From contig CALEHQ010000006.1 in NCBI GenBank assembly GCA_937876315.1, forward strand, positions 1 through 64,000: 64,000 nucleotides of DNA, in the 5' to 3' direction. The DNA is from an uncultured Actinomycetes bacterium. Lineage in GTDB: Bacteria > Actinomycetota > Acidimicrobiia > Acidimicrobiales > Acidimicrobilacustridaceae. Each line of letters opens with the position of its first letter. Positions within the stretch are counted from its first letter, which is position 1. The position numbers were made by a program, and so were the translations under genes. This document shows positions 27,371 to 36,712 of this stretch, in pieces. The notes beneath the pieces are model-generated. The model ran no database searches and was not told the origin of the DNA. It was given only the letters and a program-made list of their open reading frames with translations.

Positions 27371-28141
27371 CTAAAGAATGGCTGGAAGAACCGCCGATGC
27401 TGAGCCCTGCACGACAACTGTCGCCTGCGAATCAAAGGGCGTCGATTGAGCGTTGACAATCACCACAGAGCGCCCAGCCTCCAACGCAACCTGCACCATT
27501 CCTGCAATTGGGTAGACCATGAGGCTGGTCCCCACAGCGAGCAATACGTCTGCTTGCGTTGCCGCAATCTCTGCTCGCAGGAGATCAGCCGCCACTAGCG
27601 ATTGCCCGAACATGATCGTTGCCGACTTCATGATTCCGCCACAGATCGGACAAGACGGGTCCGGGTCCCCAGCTCGCACTCGATCAAGCGCTTCCTGCAT
27701 CGGACCGCGCGCTCCACAATCCACACATTCCCATCGATGCACCGTGCCATGAATCTCAACCACGTTGTCGGGCGAACTGCCGGCAATGACATGGAGACCA
27801 TCGATGTTCTGTGTCACCAAGGTGTGGAGACGTCCCGAACGCTCGAGTTCAACCAGCGCCCGATGACCATCGTTCGGTGAAGCGGTGAACATGTCTGATT
27901 CGAGCCGGATCTGCCAGGCATCGCGTCGCACCTGAGGATCGGCCAAATAGTGCTGGATGGTTGATCGCTTCTCGGCTTCAGGATTTCGGGTCCAGACGCC
28001 GTTTGGCCCACGGAAATCAGGAATACCGGAGTCGGTGCTGATCCCGGCGCCTGTCAGTACCGCCACCGACGACGCATCGCGAATCACACGACGAGCGGTC
28101 TCGATCGCTTGCGGCTTACTCTCATCTGCGGCGTCGGGCAT
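27371..28141 (-). CDS. NAD-dependent protein deacylase (sirtuin, CobB/Sir2 family)
   Basis: 256 residues. Removes acyl groups from lysines with consumption of NAD. Seen are the NAD site GAGIS (residues 31-35) followed by GIPDFRG, TQNID (110-114), the catalytic histidine in VEIHGTV (His131), and four zinc cysteines as two CxxC pairs (139/142 and 164/167). GTSLMVYPIAGM completes the nucleotide site. The length is standard for the bacterial class. The gene is divergent from a GT2 gene, with 76 bases between the two starts. Targets cannot be predicted. Confidence 0.95.
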   Translation of the reverse strand: MPDAADESKPQAIETARRVIRDASSVAVLTGAGISTDSGIPDFRGPNGVWTRNPEAEKRSTIQHYLADPQVRRDAWQIRLESDMFTASPNDGHRALVELERSGRLHTLVTQNIDGLHVIAGSSPDNVVEIHGTVHRWECVDCGARGPMQEALDRVRAGDPDPSCPICGGIMKSATIMFGQSLVAADLLRAEIAATQADVLLAVGTSLMVYPIAGMVQVALEAGRSVVIVNAQSTPFDSQATVVVQGSASAVLPAIL

Positions 28142-28217
28142 GGCTCAATTGTGGCCTACCCAGAGCTCGTTGCCGAGAGCCAAGGCAGCAAAACAGACTG
28201 GAGTAACCTCACTACCA

Positions 28218-28955
28218 ATGCAGGACAGGGCCAACAATCGTGACCGGGTGCTCGTCATCATTCCCGCGTTCAACGAACACGAGACCCTTCCCTCGACCCT
28301 CGCCGAATTGAAACGCACTGTTCCCGACTACGACGTGGTCGTTATCGATGACGGGTCTAAAGACGACACCGCCGATCTCGCCGAAGCCAATGGCGTGATC
28401 TGCATTCGCCTTCCGTTCAACCTTGGTATCGGCGGCGCCCTGCGCACCGGCTTCCGATTTGCCGTTGAACGAGGGTACGGACGCGCCATCCAGTTCGATG
28501 CCGATGGCCAACATGACGCATCGCAAATCTCCGCAATTTTGGCGCCGCTCGCTGATGGCGCCGACATGGTGATCGGATCGCGATTTGCTGGGGTTGGCGA
28601 TTACCACGTCGGTCGCAGTCGAGGCGCTGCGATGGGAATCCTGCGCTGGTCAATTGAGCGTCTCGCCGGACAGAAGTTCACCGATACCTCTTCGGGATTT
28701 CGGTCATTCGACGCTGACATGCTCGCGATGTTCGCCACCGACTATCCGATTGAATACATGGATTCCGCCGAAGCGCTCGTACTTGCGTGCCGAGCCGGTT
28801 TCGACGTGCGTGAAGTCCCTGTCACCATGCGAGAACGCGCCGGCGGACAAGCATCAACCCGCAGCTTTCGACTCGTGTACCACTACCTGCGCGTTTTGGT
28901 GTCGTTGGCGAATACTCCTCGCCGCCCCCGCACCACAAAGGAGGCAACAACATGA
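28218..28955 (+). CDS. Polyprenyl-phosphate family 2 glycosyltransferase
   Basis: 245 residues from ATG 28218; a longer frame to 27957 would overlap the divergent sirtuin gene and begins with low-complexity text. The protein starts at a GT2 core: VLVIIPAFNEHETLPSTLAE, VVVIDDGSKDDT, a FDADGQHD donor/metal motif, and GADMVIGSRFAG. These match dolichyl-phosphate-mannose synthase-like enzymes that load a sugar on a polyprenyl phosphate. It overlaps the next gene by four bases (ATGA). GT2 plus DUF2304 pairs are common in bacteria, and the DUF2304 protein probably anchors or modifies the enzyme. Confidence 0.92.
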   Translation: MQDRANNRDRVLVIIPAFNEHETLPSTLAELKRTVPDYDVVVIDDGSKDDTADLAEANGVICIRLPFNLGIGGALRTGFRFAVERGYGRAIQFDADGQHDASQISAILAPLADGADMVIGSRFAGVGDYHVGRSRGAAMGILRWSIERLAGQKFTDTSSGFRSFDADMLAMFATDYPIEYMDSAEALVLACRAGFDVREVPVTMRERAGGQASTRSFRLVYHYLRVLVSLANTPRRPRTTKEATT

Positions 28956-29353
28956 GCCTTCGTGCACACGTCGCACTCGCCATCCTCGTGGCGCTCGCGA
29001 TTGTCGGAATCATCGTTCTTGTACGCCGCCGTCACCTAAAGGCGAAGTATTCGCTCCTGTGGCTGAGCCTCGGTGCGGTCATGGTTGTCATCGCTGCCGT
29101 TCCCGGTCTCCTCGATTGGACGGCCGAACGGCTGGGGATTTGGTATCAGCCCACACTGTTGATTCTCCTCGGGCTCGCATTACTTCTTCTTATCGTCGTG
29201 CACTTTTCCTACGAACTGACTCGTTCCGAAAATCGCACTCGCGAACTCGCCGAGCAACTTGCCCTCTTGCGATTGCGTGTGACTGAACTTGAGCAATCAG
29301 TCGACACATCAGAAAATGGCAATGATTTGGGAAGCGACTCCGCTTCTTCCTAG
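28952..29353 (+). CDS. DUF2304 small membrane protein
   Basis: 133 residues with three hydrophobic helices (ALAILVALAIVGIIVLV, LWLSLGAVMVVIAAVPG, TLLILLGLALLLLIVVHFS), a basic loop RRRHLKAKYSLLW after the first, and a C-terminal coiled segment with TRELAEQLALLRLRVTELEQ. This is the DUF2304 layout. It overlaps the end of the upstream glycosyltransferase by four bases, so the two are made together and very likely form a membrane complex. The biochemical role of DUF2304 is not established from sequence. Confidence 0.92.
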   Translation: MSLRAHVALAILVALAIVGIIVLVRRRHLKAKYSLLWLSLGAVMVVIAAVPGLLDWTAERLGIWYQPTLLILLGLALLLLIVVHFSYELTRSENRTRELAEQLALLRLRVTELEQSVDTSENGNDLGSDSASS

Positions 29354-29434
29354 CTCGTCAAAGCAGGACGCACGCACAAGAACGGTCCATCTGGCCCGTT
29401 GACCTTTCGGCACTCCGAGACGACAGTCACCGAA

Positions 29435-29456
29435 ACATCACGAAACGTCGTGATGT
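29435..29456. promoter_or_regulatory. Perfect 9-base inverted repeat ahead of an unknown gene
   Basis: ACATCACGA (29435-29443) and TCGTGATGT (29448-29456) are perfect complements separated by AACG. The element ends 24 bases before the TTG start at 29481 and 14 bases before its AGGAGGAG ribosome-binding site. It could be an operator for a dimeric repressor, or an mRNA hairpin ending the upstream GT2/DUF2304 transcript. Confidence 0.45.
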
Positions 29457-29480
29457 GTAGCGACATCCTCAGGAGGAGCC

Positions 29481-30137
29481 TTGACTCTCATCAGCGATCC
29501 CACCCATCCAGCACAGACGATCGCAGTCGATGCATGGTCTGACCCCGTCATCGACCAACTCGGCCACGATCCCCGATCCGCCTATGTCGAAAAGTTTTGG
29601 CTTCCGATTTTGGGACCTTCGTCGGTGTGGCTCCTGCGCCGACTCGCCGATGGGCTCGATCGTCACCCTGAAGGCTTTGAAATCGATCTCGTCGATACCG
29701 CTCAGTCGCTTGGCGTTGGGATGCGCGGCGGTCGCAATGCACCGCTGCTGCGAACCTTCGAGCGGTGCTGTCGCTTTGGCGCTGCACGTATGCACGGAAC
29801 CTCAGCGATCTCCGTTCGCCGACGGCTTGCTCCCCTCACTCGAGCACAAACCGAGCGGCTACCAGACTCGTTACGCCACGAACACGACCAGTGGCTGAAC
29901 CGCCCGAGTGTCTCGCCCTCATTCGAACAGATGCAAACACGGGCCCGTTCACTTGCCCTTTCAATGATTCAGCTTGGCGAGGACAATCAAAGCGTTGAAC
30001 GACAACTCCATCGTTGGCGATTCCACCCAGCCATCGCCCATGAAGCGATTCGCTGGGCACTTGCTCACCACCCGCATCGAGAGTCGATGAAAACATCTAC
30101 CCCGAAATGCGAACTCGTTAACGGCGACGCGGCGTAA
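29481..30137 (+). CDS. Conserved protein of unknown function
   Basis: 218 residues from TTG 29481, preceded by a strong AGGAGGAG at the right spacing. No membrane helix or signal. The sequence is mainly helical with Trp-rich and Arg-rich conserved-looking patches: SAYVEKFWLPILGPSSVWLL, then SAISVRRRLAPLTRAQTERL, and a C-terminal HRWRFHPAIAHEAIRWAL. I do not recognise a family function. Similar proteins appear to be common in actinobacteria, judging by the absence of low-complexity text and the clean reading frame. It ends 20 bases inside the convergent pepA gene. Confidence 0.85.
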   Translation: MTLISDPTHPAQTIAVDAWSDPVIDQLGHDPRSAYVEKFWLPILGPSSVWLLRRLADGLDRHPEGFEIDLVDTAQSLGVGMRGGRNAPLLRTFERCCRFGAARMHGTSAISVRRRLAPLTRAQTERLPDSLRHEHDQWLNRPSVSPSFEQMQTRARSLALSMIQLGEDNQSVERQLHRWRFHPAIAHEAIRWALAHHPHRESMKTSTPKCELVNGDAA

Positions 30138-31590
30138 AGGTTCTGGCTACCTCGAGCAGGGTGCGAACGCCGTATCCCGTGCCACCCTTTGTGGTCTCAG
30201 CATCGTCAGCGTCGGACCACGCGGTACCAGCGATATCGATATGTGCCCATGGAATGTTGTCGCCGACGAATTCCTGCAAGAACAAGCCAGCCGTAATCGT
30301 GCCGCCACCGCGTGACTTTGAAATGTTTCGCAGATCAGCGACATCAGAATCGAGGAATGAGCGATAGTCGGCGGGTAGCGGAAGTTGCCACATGCGCTCT
30401 CCGGCTGACTCTGCAGCAGTTTCGAGGTCGTCGAGCCATGCATCGTTATTCGACATCACCGCTGCAATGCGACCGCCGAGGGCTATTTCAACAGCGCCGG
30501 TAAGAGTTGCGAGATCAATGATTGCATCGGGGGCATCTTCGGTGGCGAGCGAAAGCGCGTCAGCCAAGACGAGGCGGCCTTCAGCATCGGTGTTGAGCAC
30601 CTCAACCGTTGTGCCATTGCGAATGGTGAGGACATCACCAGGTCGGGTTGCGTCGCCGTCGCTCATGTTGTCGGTCATCGGCATGTAGCCAACGACTTTG
30701 CACTTGGGCGCAACTGCTCGAATCGCTGCGAAACAGCCAAGGACTGCTGCGGCACCGCCCATGTCCATCTTCATGGTCATCATGCCTTCGCCGGTCTTAA
30801 TCGATAGACCACCCGAATCGAACGTGATGCCCTTACCAACAAGCGCAAGCGTTCCCTTTGGGGCGCGTGGCGTATAGGTGATCTTTACGAATCGGGGCTC
30901 GTGTGTGGAACCACGATTGACACCCAGAAGACCACCCAACTTTTGGCGACGGATCTGGGCAAGATTGAGAACTTCGATCGTGAGCCGCTCGCGACGGGCG
31001 AGCTTGACTGCTTCTTGAGCAAGCGCAGCAGGCGTGAGGTCGCCACCGGGACGATTCACGAGATCGCGCGCGAAATTCTGCGCTTCGCCGATTTTCAGGC
31101 CTTGTGTAAACGCATCAGTTGCGGCCTTGCCTGTCACTCCGGCGACACTTACTGCAGTAAGGACAGCGGGCTTTGGATCTGACCGATATTCAGTGAAGCG
31201 ATAGGAACCAAGGACGAGACCTTCGGCGAGTGCGCGAATCGAACTCGCCTTAACTGAAGCGCTGCCTGCTTCGATGAGGTCCAGAACGTCGACCCCGAGG
31301 CGCTTTGACCGAGAACCGGACCGCACTGCTTGAGCACCGATGCGACGAAGTCGGTTGTCATCGATTGACTTCGATGCACCAGCACCAATCACAATCGCTG
31401 AGCGCCCCGAAGAATCGGCAACAAACGCAACCTGATCTGCAGCACCGGTAAAACCCTGCGTGCGAAGTGCCGTAACCGGTAGTCCTCGCGCTTTCAGCGC
31501 ACGATCGGAACACTTGTCCGAGGCGACTGCGAGGACGATGGCATCAACTGCAGTCGGTAGCGAGCGAGCAGGAGAAATCTTCAGCGACAT
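30118..31590 (-). CDS. pepA: Leucyl aminopeptidase (M17)
   Basis: 490 residues. A two-metal exopeptidase that removes N-terminal residues from peptides in the cytoplasm. The C-terminal catalytic half shows GKGITFDSGGLSIKTGEGMM, TMKMDMGGAAAVLGCF, and the family signature NTDAEGRLVLADALS with its metal-binding Asp and Glu. The N-terminal ~170 residues are the less conserved regulatory domain. The start has GAGGTCGTT upstream. It ends 20 bases inside the preceding convergent gene and has the adenosyltransferase gene 36 bases upstream. Confidence 0.96.
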   Translation of the reverse strand: MSLKISPARSLPTAVDAIVLAVASDKCSDRALKARGLPVTALRTQGFTGAADQVAFVADSSGRSAIVIGAGASKSIDDNRLRRIGAQAVRSGSRSKRLGVDVLDLIEAGSASVKASSIRALAEGLVLGSYRFTEYRSDPKPAVLTAVSVAGVTGKAATDAFTQGLKIGEAQNFARDLVNRPGGDLTPAALAQEAVKLARRERLTIEVLNLAQIRRQKLGGLLGVNRGSTHEPRFVKITYTPRAPKGTLALVGKGITFDSGGLSIKTGEGMMTMKMDMGGAAAVLGCFAAIRAVAPKCKVVGYMPMTDNMSDGDATRPGDVLTIRNGTTVEVLNTDAEGRLVLADALSLATEDAPDAIIDLATLTGAVEIALGGRIAAVMSNNDAWLDDLETAAESAGERMWQLPLPADYRSFLDSDVADLRNISKSRGGGTITAGLFLQEFVGDNIPWAHIDIAGTAWSDADDAETTKGGTGYGVRTLLEVARTFTPRRR

Positions 31591-31626
31591 AACGACCTCG
31601 CAGATAGGTATGAAAGAGGAGAGGAA

Positions 31627-32163
31627 TTATGGCTGTACGGAGCGCGTAGGCAGTGAGGTGCCCTCTTGCCAACGAGCGAGCGTCCAGAGCAGATCGGAAA
31701 GGCGATTGAGGTACGGCACCACGGCGCTGCCGGGACCAGCCGCAGCGAGACTGTCGCGCTCGGCGCGCCGAGCGACCGTTCGGGCAACATCAAGAAGCGC
31801 ACCGATGCGATTTTGACCGGGTACTACGAATTCGGTCGGTGGATCGAACTTGGCACTGGTGGCGTCGATGAGGTCTTCGAGATGGGTGATCATGTCGTCG
31901 GTGACCAACGTGGCGCCCGCAGTGAGTTTGTCGCGACTTCCGGGATCGGCAGCCAACTCGCCCATCAGAACCCAAAGGTCGCGTTCGAGATGCACCAAGA
32001 TGTCGCCAAGTTCGGCATCTGACTCAGCCCGAGCGAGCCCGAGAAACGACTGCAACTCGTCAACCGTGCCGTAAGCCGCCGGTGCTGCGGAATCTTTTGC
32101 CACACGACCTCCGTAGAGGAGTCCAGTGGTGCCGTCATCGCCCTTGCGCGTGTAGATCTTCAC
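31627..32163 (-). CDS. Cob(I)alamin adenosyltransferase (PduO type)
   Basis: 178 residues from GTG 32163, where the family text VKIYTRKGDDGTTGLLYGG begins; ATG 32193 would add ten atypical residues and has only a weak ribosome site. Transfers adenosyl from ATP to cob(I)alamin, making adenosylcobalamin. The ATP-binding N-terminus (TRKGDDGTTGL) and the C-terminal GALLDVARTVARRAERDS motif are those of PduO enzymes. It is divergent from metH, placing two cobalamin genes back to back. Adenosylcobalamin is the cofactor of methylmalonyl-CoA mutase, whose chaperone may be the gene cut at the left edge. Confidence 0.93.
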   Translation of the reverse strand: MKIYTRKGDDGTTGLLYGGRVAKDSAAPAAYGTVDELQSFLGLARAESDAELGDILVHLERDLWVLMGELAADPGSRDKLTAGATLVTDDMITHLEDLIDATSAKFDPPTEFVVPGQNRIGALLDVARTVARRAERDSLAAAGPGSAVVPYLNRLSDLLWTLARWQEGTSLPTRSVQP

Positions 32164-32229
32164 GAGGTTGAGCCTAGAGGGCGCAAGGTGCATCCCTCGC
32201 CTTCAACGTCGGATTCGAATCTCTCTCTG

Positions 32230-32338
32230 CTACCGTGTGAGAGCCGAAGCTGACCTGATGGGTAGGGCGAGATGCCCCGGCTTGCGGCGAGATCAATTCC
32301 GATCCTCGTTCCGCGCCCGGACCATCGCCAGGAGATCC
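32230..32338 (+). promoter_or_regulatory. Possible structured leader of metH
   Basis: The 178 bases before metH contain paired segments: GCCGAAGC (32243-32250) with GCTTGCGGC (32280-32288, one bulge), enclosing GGGC-GAGAT-GCCC (32265-32277). Close to the start codon, GCCAGGAGATCC (32327-32338) resembles the B12-box part of cobalamin riboswitches but also serves as the ribosome-binding site. I do not recognise a complete riboswitch, so this is a weak suggestion. Confidence 0.2.
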
Positions 32339-32341
32339 ACG

Positions 32342-35300
32342 GTGAGCACTTTCCTTGAAGCAATCCATGAACGTGTCGTCATTTTCGACGGCGGTATGGG
32401 CACATGCATCCAGACCAGCGGTGTGACCGCCGACGACTTTGGCGGACCCGACCTCGAGGGCTGCAATGAGCTCCTCGTAGTCACCCGGCCAGACGTGATC
32501 GCCGACGTGCATGCCCGCTATCTCGAGGTTGGCTGCGATGTCATCGAAACCGACACCTTTGGCGCATTTGCCATCCCGCTTGGGGAATATGACATCGCCG
32601 ATCGAGTCCACGAACTCAACGTCGCTGCTGCCCGCCTCGCCCGCGGCGTCGCCAATGACTTCTCCACCCCTGACCGGCCCCGCTGGGTTGCCGGTTCCAT
32701 TGGGCCAGGAACTCGCTTTCCGTCCCTTGGACAAATTCGTTATGCGGAACTCCGCGACCACTACGAGGCGCAAACTCGGGCGCTCATCGAGGGCGGCGTC
32801 GATCTGCTGATCATCGAGACCATGTTCGACCTTCTCACTGTGAAGGCCGCCATGAACGGCGCCCGCCGAGCCATGCGAGCCGAGGGCAAAGAACTGCCTC
32901 TTCAGGTGCAGGTCACGATGGAACTCACCGGACGCATGTTGCCCGGCACCGAAATCGCCGCTGCCCTCGCAGCAATCGATCCGCTTCATCCCGATGTCAT
33001 TGGCATTAACTGCGCGACTGGTCCAGTGGAAATGGGCGAGCACCTCCGCCATCTCGCAGCACATGCCCGCATGCCCATTTCTTGCATTCCGAATGCTGGT
33101 CTTCCCAGCGTTGTCGATGGCCACATGCACTACGACCTCTCCCCCGAGGGGCTCGCGGAACATCATGAGCGGTTCGTCACCGAACTCGGCGTGAACATCA
33201 TCGGCGGCTGCTGCGGAACAACACCGGAACATCTTGCTGCCGTTGTTGATCGCTGCAAAGACCTCACGCCAGCACCGCGCACACCTATGCATGAGCCGGG
33301 CGCCACTTCGATCTACTCGCTCGTGCCGTTCGAACAAGACACCTCGTTCATGATCATCGGTGAGCGCACGAATGCAAACGGTTCGAAGAAGTTCCGTGAA
33401 GCCCTACTCGATGCCGATCTCGACACGTGCGTGCAAATGGCGAAGGACCAAGTTCGCGAAGGCGCACACGTGCTCGATGTCTGCGTCGACTATGTCGGCC
33501 GAGACGGCACAAATGACATGGATGAAATTGCGAAACTGCTCGCAACACAGTCCAGCGTTCCCCTCGTTCTCGACTCCACCGAGCCTGAGGTCATGGAAGC
33601 TGGTCTTGCATGGCTAGGTGGCCGTGCGATCCTCAACTCCGCCAACCTCGAAGACGGCGAAGCGGAAGGAAGCCGGCTCGATCGCGTCATGAAGTTGGCC
33701 GCCGAATATGGCGCCGCAATCGTCTGTCTCCTCATTGACGAAGAAGGCCAAGCTCGAGATATCGAATGGAAGTTGCGCATCGCGCATCGCATTCATGACC
33801 TCGCTGTCAATCGCTACGGGCTCGAACCTAGCGATCTGATTTTCGATGCACTGACGTTCCCCCTGTCAACCGGCGACGACGACTTGCGCGGCGATGCAAT
33901 CGCCACGATTGAGGCCATCAAGCGAATTAAGACCGAACTACCCGGCGTGTTCACAACACTGGGCGTTTCGAACGTTTCCTTCGGCCTCAAGCCAGCAGCT
34001 CGCCACGTTCTCAACTCGGTCTTCCTTGCCGAGTGCGTGAACGCCGGGCTCGATTCAGCAATCGTGCATGCAGCGCGAATCATGCCGCTCAATAAAATTC
34101 CTGAAGAGCAGCGTGCAGTCAGTCTCGATCTCATTTATGACCGTCGAAGCGAGGGCTACGACCCGCTCACGAAGCTTCTAGACATCTTCGCTGATGTCCA
34201 GGCAACAGAGGTTGTCCGAGAAGACCGAACTGACTGGACCATCGAAAAGATTCTGAGCCAACGAATCATCGATGGTGAGCGCGAAGGCCTTGAAGATGAT
34301 CTTGATCGTGCCCGGGCGCAGGGGCTGGAGCCTCTCTTCATCATTAATGATGTTCTCCTCGCTGGCATGAAAGTCGTCGGAGACCTCTTCGCCACAGGCG
34401 AAATGCAACTTCCCTTTGTTCTTCAATCGGCAGAAACAATGAAGACCGCTGTTGCCCATCTCGAACAGTTCATGGAGAAGGCCGACGACGGCGGCAAAGG
34501 TCGCATTGTCCTCGCCACCGTAAAGGGTGATGTTCACGACATCGGAAAGAACCTTGTCGACATCATCCTCACCAACAACGGCTACGAAGTCATCAACCTT
34601 GGCATCAAGATTTCCATTGCCGAAATGATCGAGAAGGCCGTTGAAGTGAACGCCGACGCAATCGGAATGAGCGGACTTCTTGTGAAGTCCACGCTCATCA
34701 TGCGCGAGAACCTCGAAGAACTGAATACTCGCAACCTCTCCAACATCCCCGTGATGCTTGGCGGCGCTGCACTCACGCGCAGTTACGTAGAACGAGATCT
34801 CCGCGAGGTTTACGAAGGTCGCTTGTTCTATGGCAAGGATGCCTTTGAAGGTTTGCGCGTTATGGATCGTCTTGGCGACATCAAACGCGGTAACGAACCT
34901 GATGATGCCGACTGGGGTCGGGTTCCCAGCGAGAGCACCGTGCCGGCTCGTTCAGGAACCAAGGCCGTTACGCCCGCCGAGGACCTTCCGCCGCGCTCAC
35001 CTGATGTCGCTGCCGACAACGAGGTCTTCACTCCCCCGTTCCTCGGCACGAAGGTCGTCAAGGGCATCCCCATCGACGACATCGCGGCGTACATCAACGA
35101 AACAGCGTTGTTCCGTAACCAATGGCAGTTCCGTCCCGAAACGACCGACGGGGTCACCGAGACCGACGAAGAGTTCAAAGACCGCATTCGCTCGATGCTT
35201 CGATCACAGCTTGCCGAGGCGAAAGCCGCCGACATGTTGATCCCCCAGGTGGTCTACGGCTACTTTGCGGTCAACAGCGATGGCGACGATCTCGTGGTCT

Positions 35301-35830
35301 GGACCGACGCGACCCGGTCTGAGGAACTCACGCGCTTTCACTATCCGCGTCAGCAAGCTGCGCCGTTCATGTGCATCGCCGATTTCTTCCGTCCAATTGA
35401 TTCGGGTGAGATCGACTACGCGGCGTTCCATATCGTCACGATGGGTCAGCGCGTGAGCGATGTTGCGGCCAAGTTGTTTGAAGAGAATCGATACCAGGAG
35501 TACCTCATGGTGCATGGTCTCGGAGTCGAAATGGCCGAAGCACTTGCCGAATACTGGCATCGCCGCATGCGTGAGGACTGGGGCTTCGCTCAAGACGACG
35601 GTCCGTCGCTCGCTGGACTCTTCCGTCAGCAATACCGCGGCGGTCGCTACTCATGGGGCTACCCCGCATGTCCCGAACTCGAGGACAATGAGCGAGTTGC
35701 TCAGATTCTCGATGCCGGTCGCATCGGTATCGAGGTCAATGAAGAGACCGGCTTCCAGTACCAGCCGGAACAAACAACCTCAGCGCTGATCTGTCATCAC
35801 CCTCAGGCCAAGTATTTCGTCGCTCGTTGA
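32342..35830 (+). CDS. metH: Cobalamin-dependent methionine synthase
   Basis: 1162 residues from GTG 32342, with AGGAG eight bases upstream; longer starts give non-family text. Domains in order: homocysteine-binding barrel (zinc cysteines in GINCATGP and GGCCGTTPEH), methyltetrahydrofolate barrel (IIGERTNANGSKKFREAL, then DFLC-equivalent region), the cobalamin cap and binding domain (DVHDIGKNLVDIILTNNGYE, with the His that ligates cobalt), and the C-terminal SAM reactivation domain (RYSWGYPACPELEDN). All four modules are present and the length is normal for MetH. It catalyses methyl transfer from methyltetrahydrofolate to homocysteine. The divergent adenosyltransferase gene is a functional neighbour. 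Confidence 0.97.
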   Translation: MSTFLEAIHERVVIFDGGMGTCIQTSGVTADDFGGPDLEGCNELLVVTRPDVIADVHARYLEVGCDVIETDTFGAFAIPLGEYDIADRVHELNVAAARLARGVANDFSTPDRPRWVAGSIGPGTRFPSLGQIRYAELRDHYEAQTRALIEGGVDLLIIETMFDLLTVKAAMNGARRAMRAEGKELPLQVQVTMELTGRMLPGTEIAAALAAIDPLHPDVIGINCATGPVEMGEHLRHLAAHARMPISCIPNAGLPSVVDGHMHYDLSPEGLAEHHERFVTELGVNIIGGCCGTTPEHLAAVVDRCKDLTPAPRTPMHEPGATSIYSLVPFEQDTSFMIIGERTNANGSKKFREALLDADLDTCVQMAKDQVREGAHVLDVCVDYVGRDGTNDMDEIAKLLATQSSVPLVLDSTEPEVMEAGLAWLGGRAILNSANLEDGEAEGSRLDRVMKLAAEYGAAIVCLLIDEEGQARDIEWKLRIAHRIHDLAVNRYGLEPSDLIFDALTFPLSTGDDDLRGDAIATIEAIKRIKTELPGVFTTLGVSNVSFGLKPAARHVLNSVFLAECVNAGLDSAIVHAARIMPLNKIPEEQRAVSLDLIYDRRSEGYDPLTKLLDIFADVQATEVVREDRTDWTIEKILSQRIIDGEREGLEDDLDRARAQGLEPLFIINDVLLAGMKVVGDLFATGEMQLPFVLQSAETMKTAVAHLEQFMEKADDGGKGRIVLATVKGDVHDIGKNLVDIILTNNGYEVINLGIKISIAEMIEKAVEVNADAIGMSGLLVKSTLIMRENLEELNTRNLSNIPVMLGGAALTRSYVERDLREVYEGRLFYGKDAFEGLRVMDRLGDIKRGNEPDDADWGRVPSESTVPARSGTKAVTPAEDLPPRSPDVAADNEVFTPPFLGTKVVKGIPIDDIAAYINETALFRNQWQFRPETTDGVTETDEEFKDRIRSMLRSQLAEAKAADMLIPQVVYGYFAVNSDGDDLVVWTDATRSEELTRFHYPRQQAAPFMCIADFFRPIDSGEIDYAAFHIVTMGQRVSDVAAKLFEENRYQEYLMVHGLGVEMAEALAEYWHRRMREDWGFAQDDGPSLAGLFRQQYRGGRYSWGYPACPELEDNERVAQILDAGRIGIEVNEETGFQYQPEQTTSALICHHPQAKYFVAR

Positions 35831-35833
35831 GCG

Positions 35834-36697
35834 TTAGTTGGCTGAAGAGAGCAGCGCCCGAGCCACCAAGTCAATACCAAACGCCGTGAGGATTGCGAGA
35901 TACAGCAATCCCGTTGCCGCCATCACGGCTGAATACGAGCGCTCTTTCAACGCGAGTCGTGTGGTGATGATCAAGCCGATCGTCGTGACCGTGCACATCA
36001 CCCAGAACCAGGTGAGCAAGCCGTTGTACCCGTCGTCAATGCTGCCGTTGATGGCCGAGATCATTCCGGTTGGGACGAGTAACAGGATCACTTCGGGAAC
36101 CCACAACCAACCCGTCCAGTACACGAGTTCAAGAAGCGCGCCACGAGCTAGGCCCGGCTGCACGAGATACCAATGACCCAGCAACATCGCGTCGGTGACT
36201 GCGCCCAGGAACATTGCTCCGACAACGAACCGAGCAACTGCAAGCCAGGCTGGACCTCCTGCTTCAAGACCAGCAGCAACCACTCCCACGAACCCGATGA
36301 CCGGAGCGATGAGATCAAGGCGAGGATCGAACTCACGAACCTTCAAGTCTTTTTGCGCAGCCTCTCGTTCAATCCCGGTCATTGCAGCAACGCGCTCGGA
36401 ACGAGACTCTGCCAACGCAACCTGACCGGAAACCCCGGCCTTGCGCCGAATGATCGAGGACGCAAGCGCGTATCCCGAGGCCAAAACCACACCAACCGAA
36501 GCAATGTCACGACCCGCCATCGGCTCAATGACAAAGATGCCGATATAGGCGGCCCCGCCTGCCATCAGCAGGTATGTGCCACGCATAAGCCAGCCATAGC
36601 CAAGTGAAACTTCACGACGCCGCGTCGTCACCCACAAGAAAAGCAGACCGCCAGCAGCCCACTGCAATAAGAGCGAGGCGGCATCGAAATCAATCAT
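35834..36697 (-). CDS. Conserved membrane protein
   Basis: 287 residues with about seven to eight hydrophobic helices: LLLQWAAGGLLFLWV, GTYLLMAGGAAYIGIFV, IASVGVVLASGYALASS, IAPVIGFVGVVAAGLEA and four more, with a charged cytoplasmic loop of about 40 residues after the third. No transporter or enzyme motif is seen. The gene lies 15 bases downstream of the M24 peptidase gene on the same strand and ends three bases from the convergent metH stop. The function is not known; a conserved lineage-specific transporter or sensor is possible. Confidence 0.85.
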   Translation of the reverse strand: MIDFDAASLLLQWAAGGLLFLWVTTRRREVSLGYGWLMRGTYLLMAGGAAYIGIFVIEPMAGRDIASVGVVLASGYALASSIIRRKAGVSGQVALAESRSERVAAMTGIEREAAQKDLKVREFDPRLDLIAPVIGFVGVVAAGLEAGGPAWLAVARFVVGAMFLGAVTDAMLLGHWYLVQPGLARGALLELVYWTGWLWVPEVILLLVPTGMISAINGSIDDGYNGLLTWFWVMCTVTTIGLIITTRLALKERSYSAVMAATGLLYLAILTAFGIDLVARALLSSAN

Positions 36698-36712
36698 CGG
36701 ACTGCCACTTTG

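Noticed and set aside
32212-32221. GATTCGAATC, like a tRNA T-loop
   Set aside because: No acceptor or anticodon stem can be formed around it on either strand.
32174-33337. Long open frame (387 residues) on the - strand within metH
   Set aside because: It is the shadow of metH in the complementary frame: metH has all four domains with conserved motifs, and the - strand product has none.
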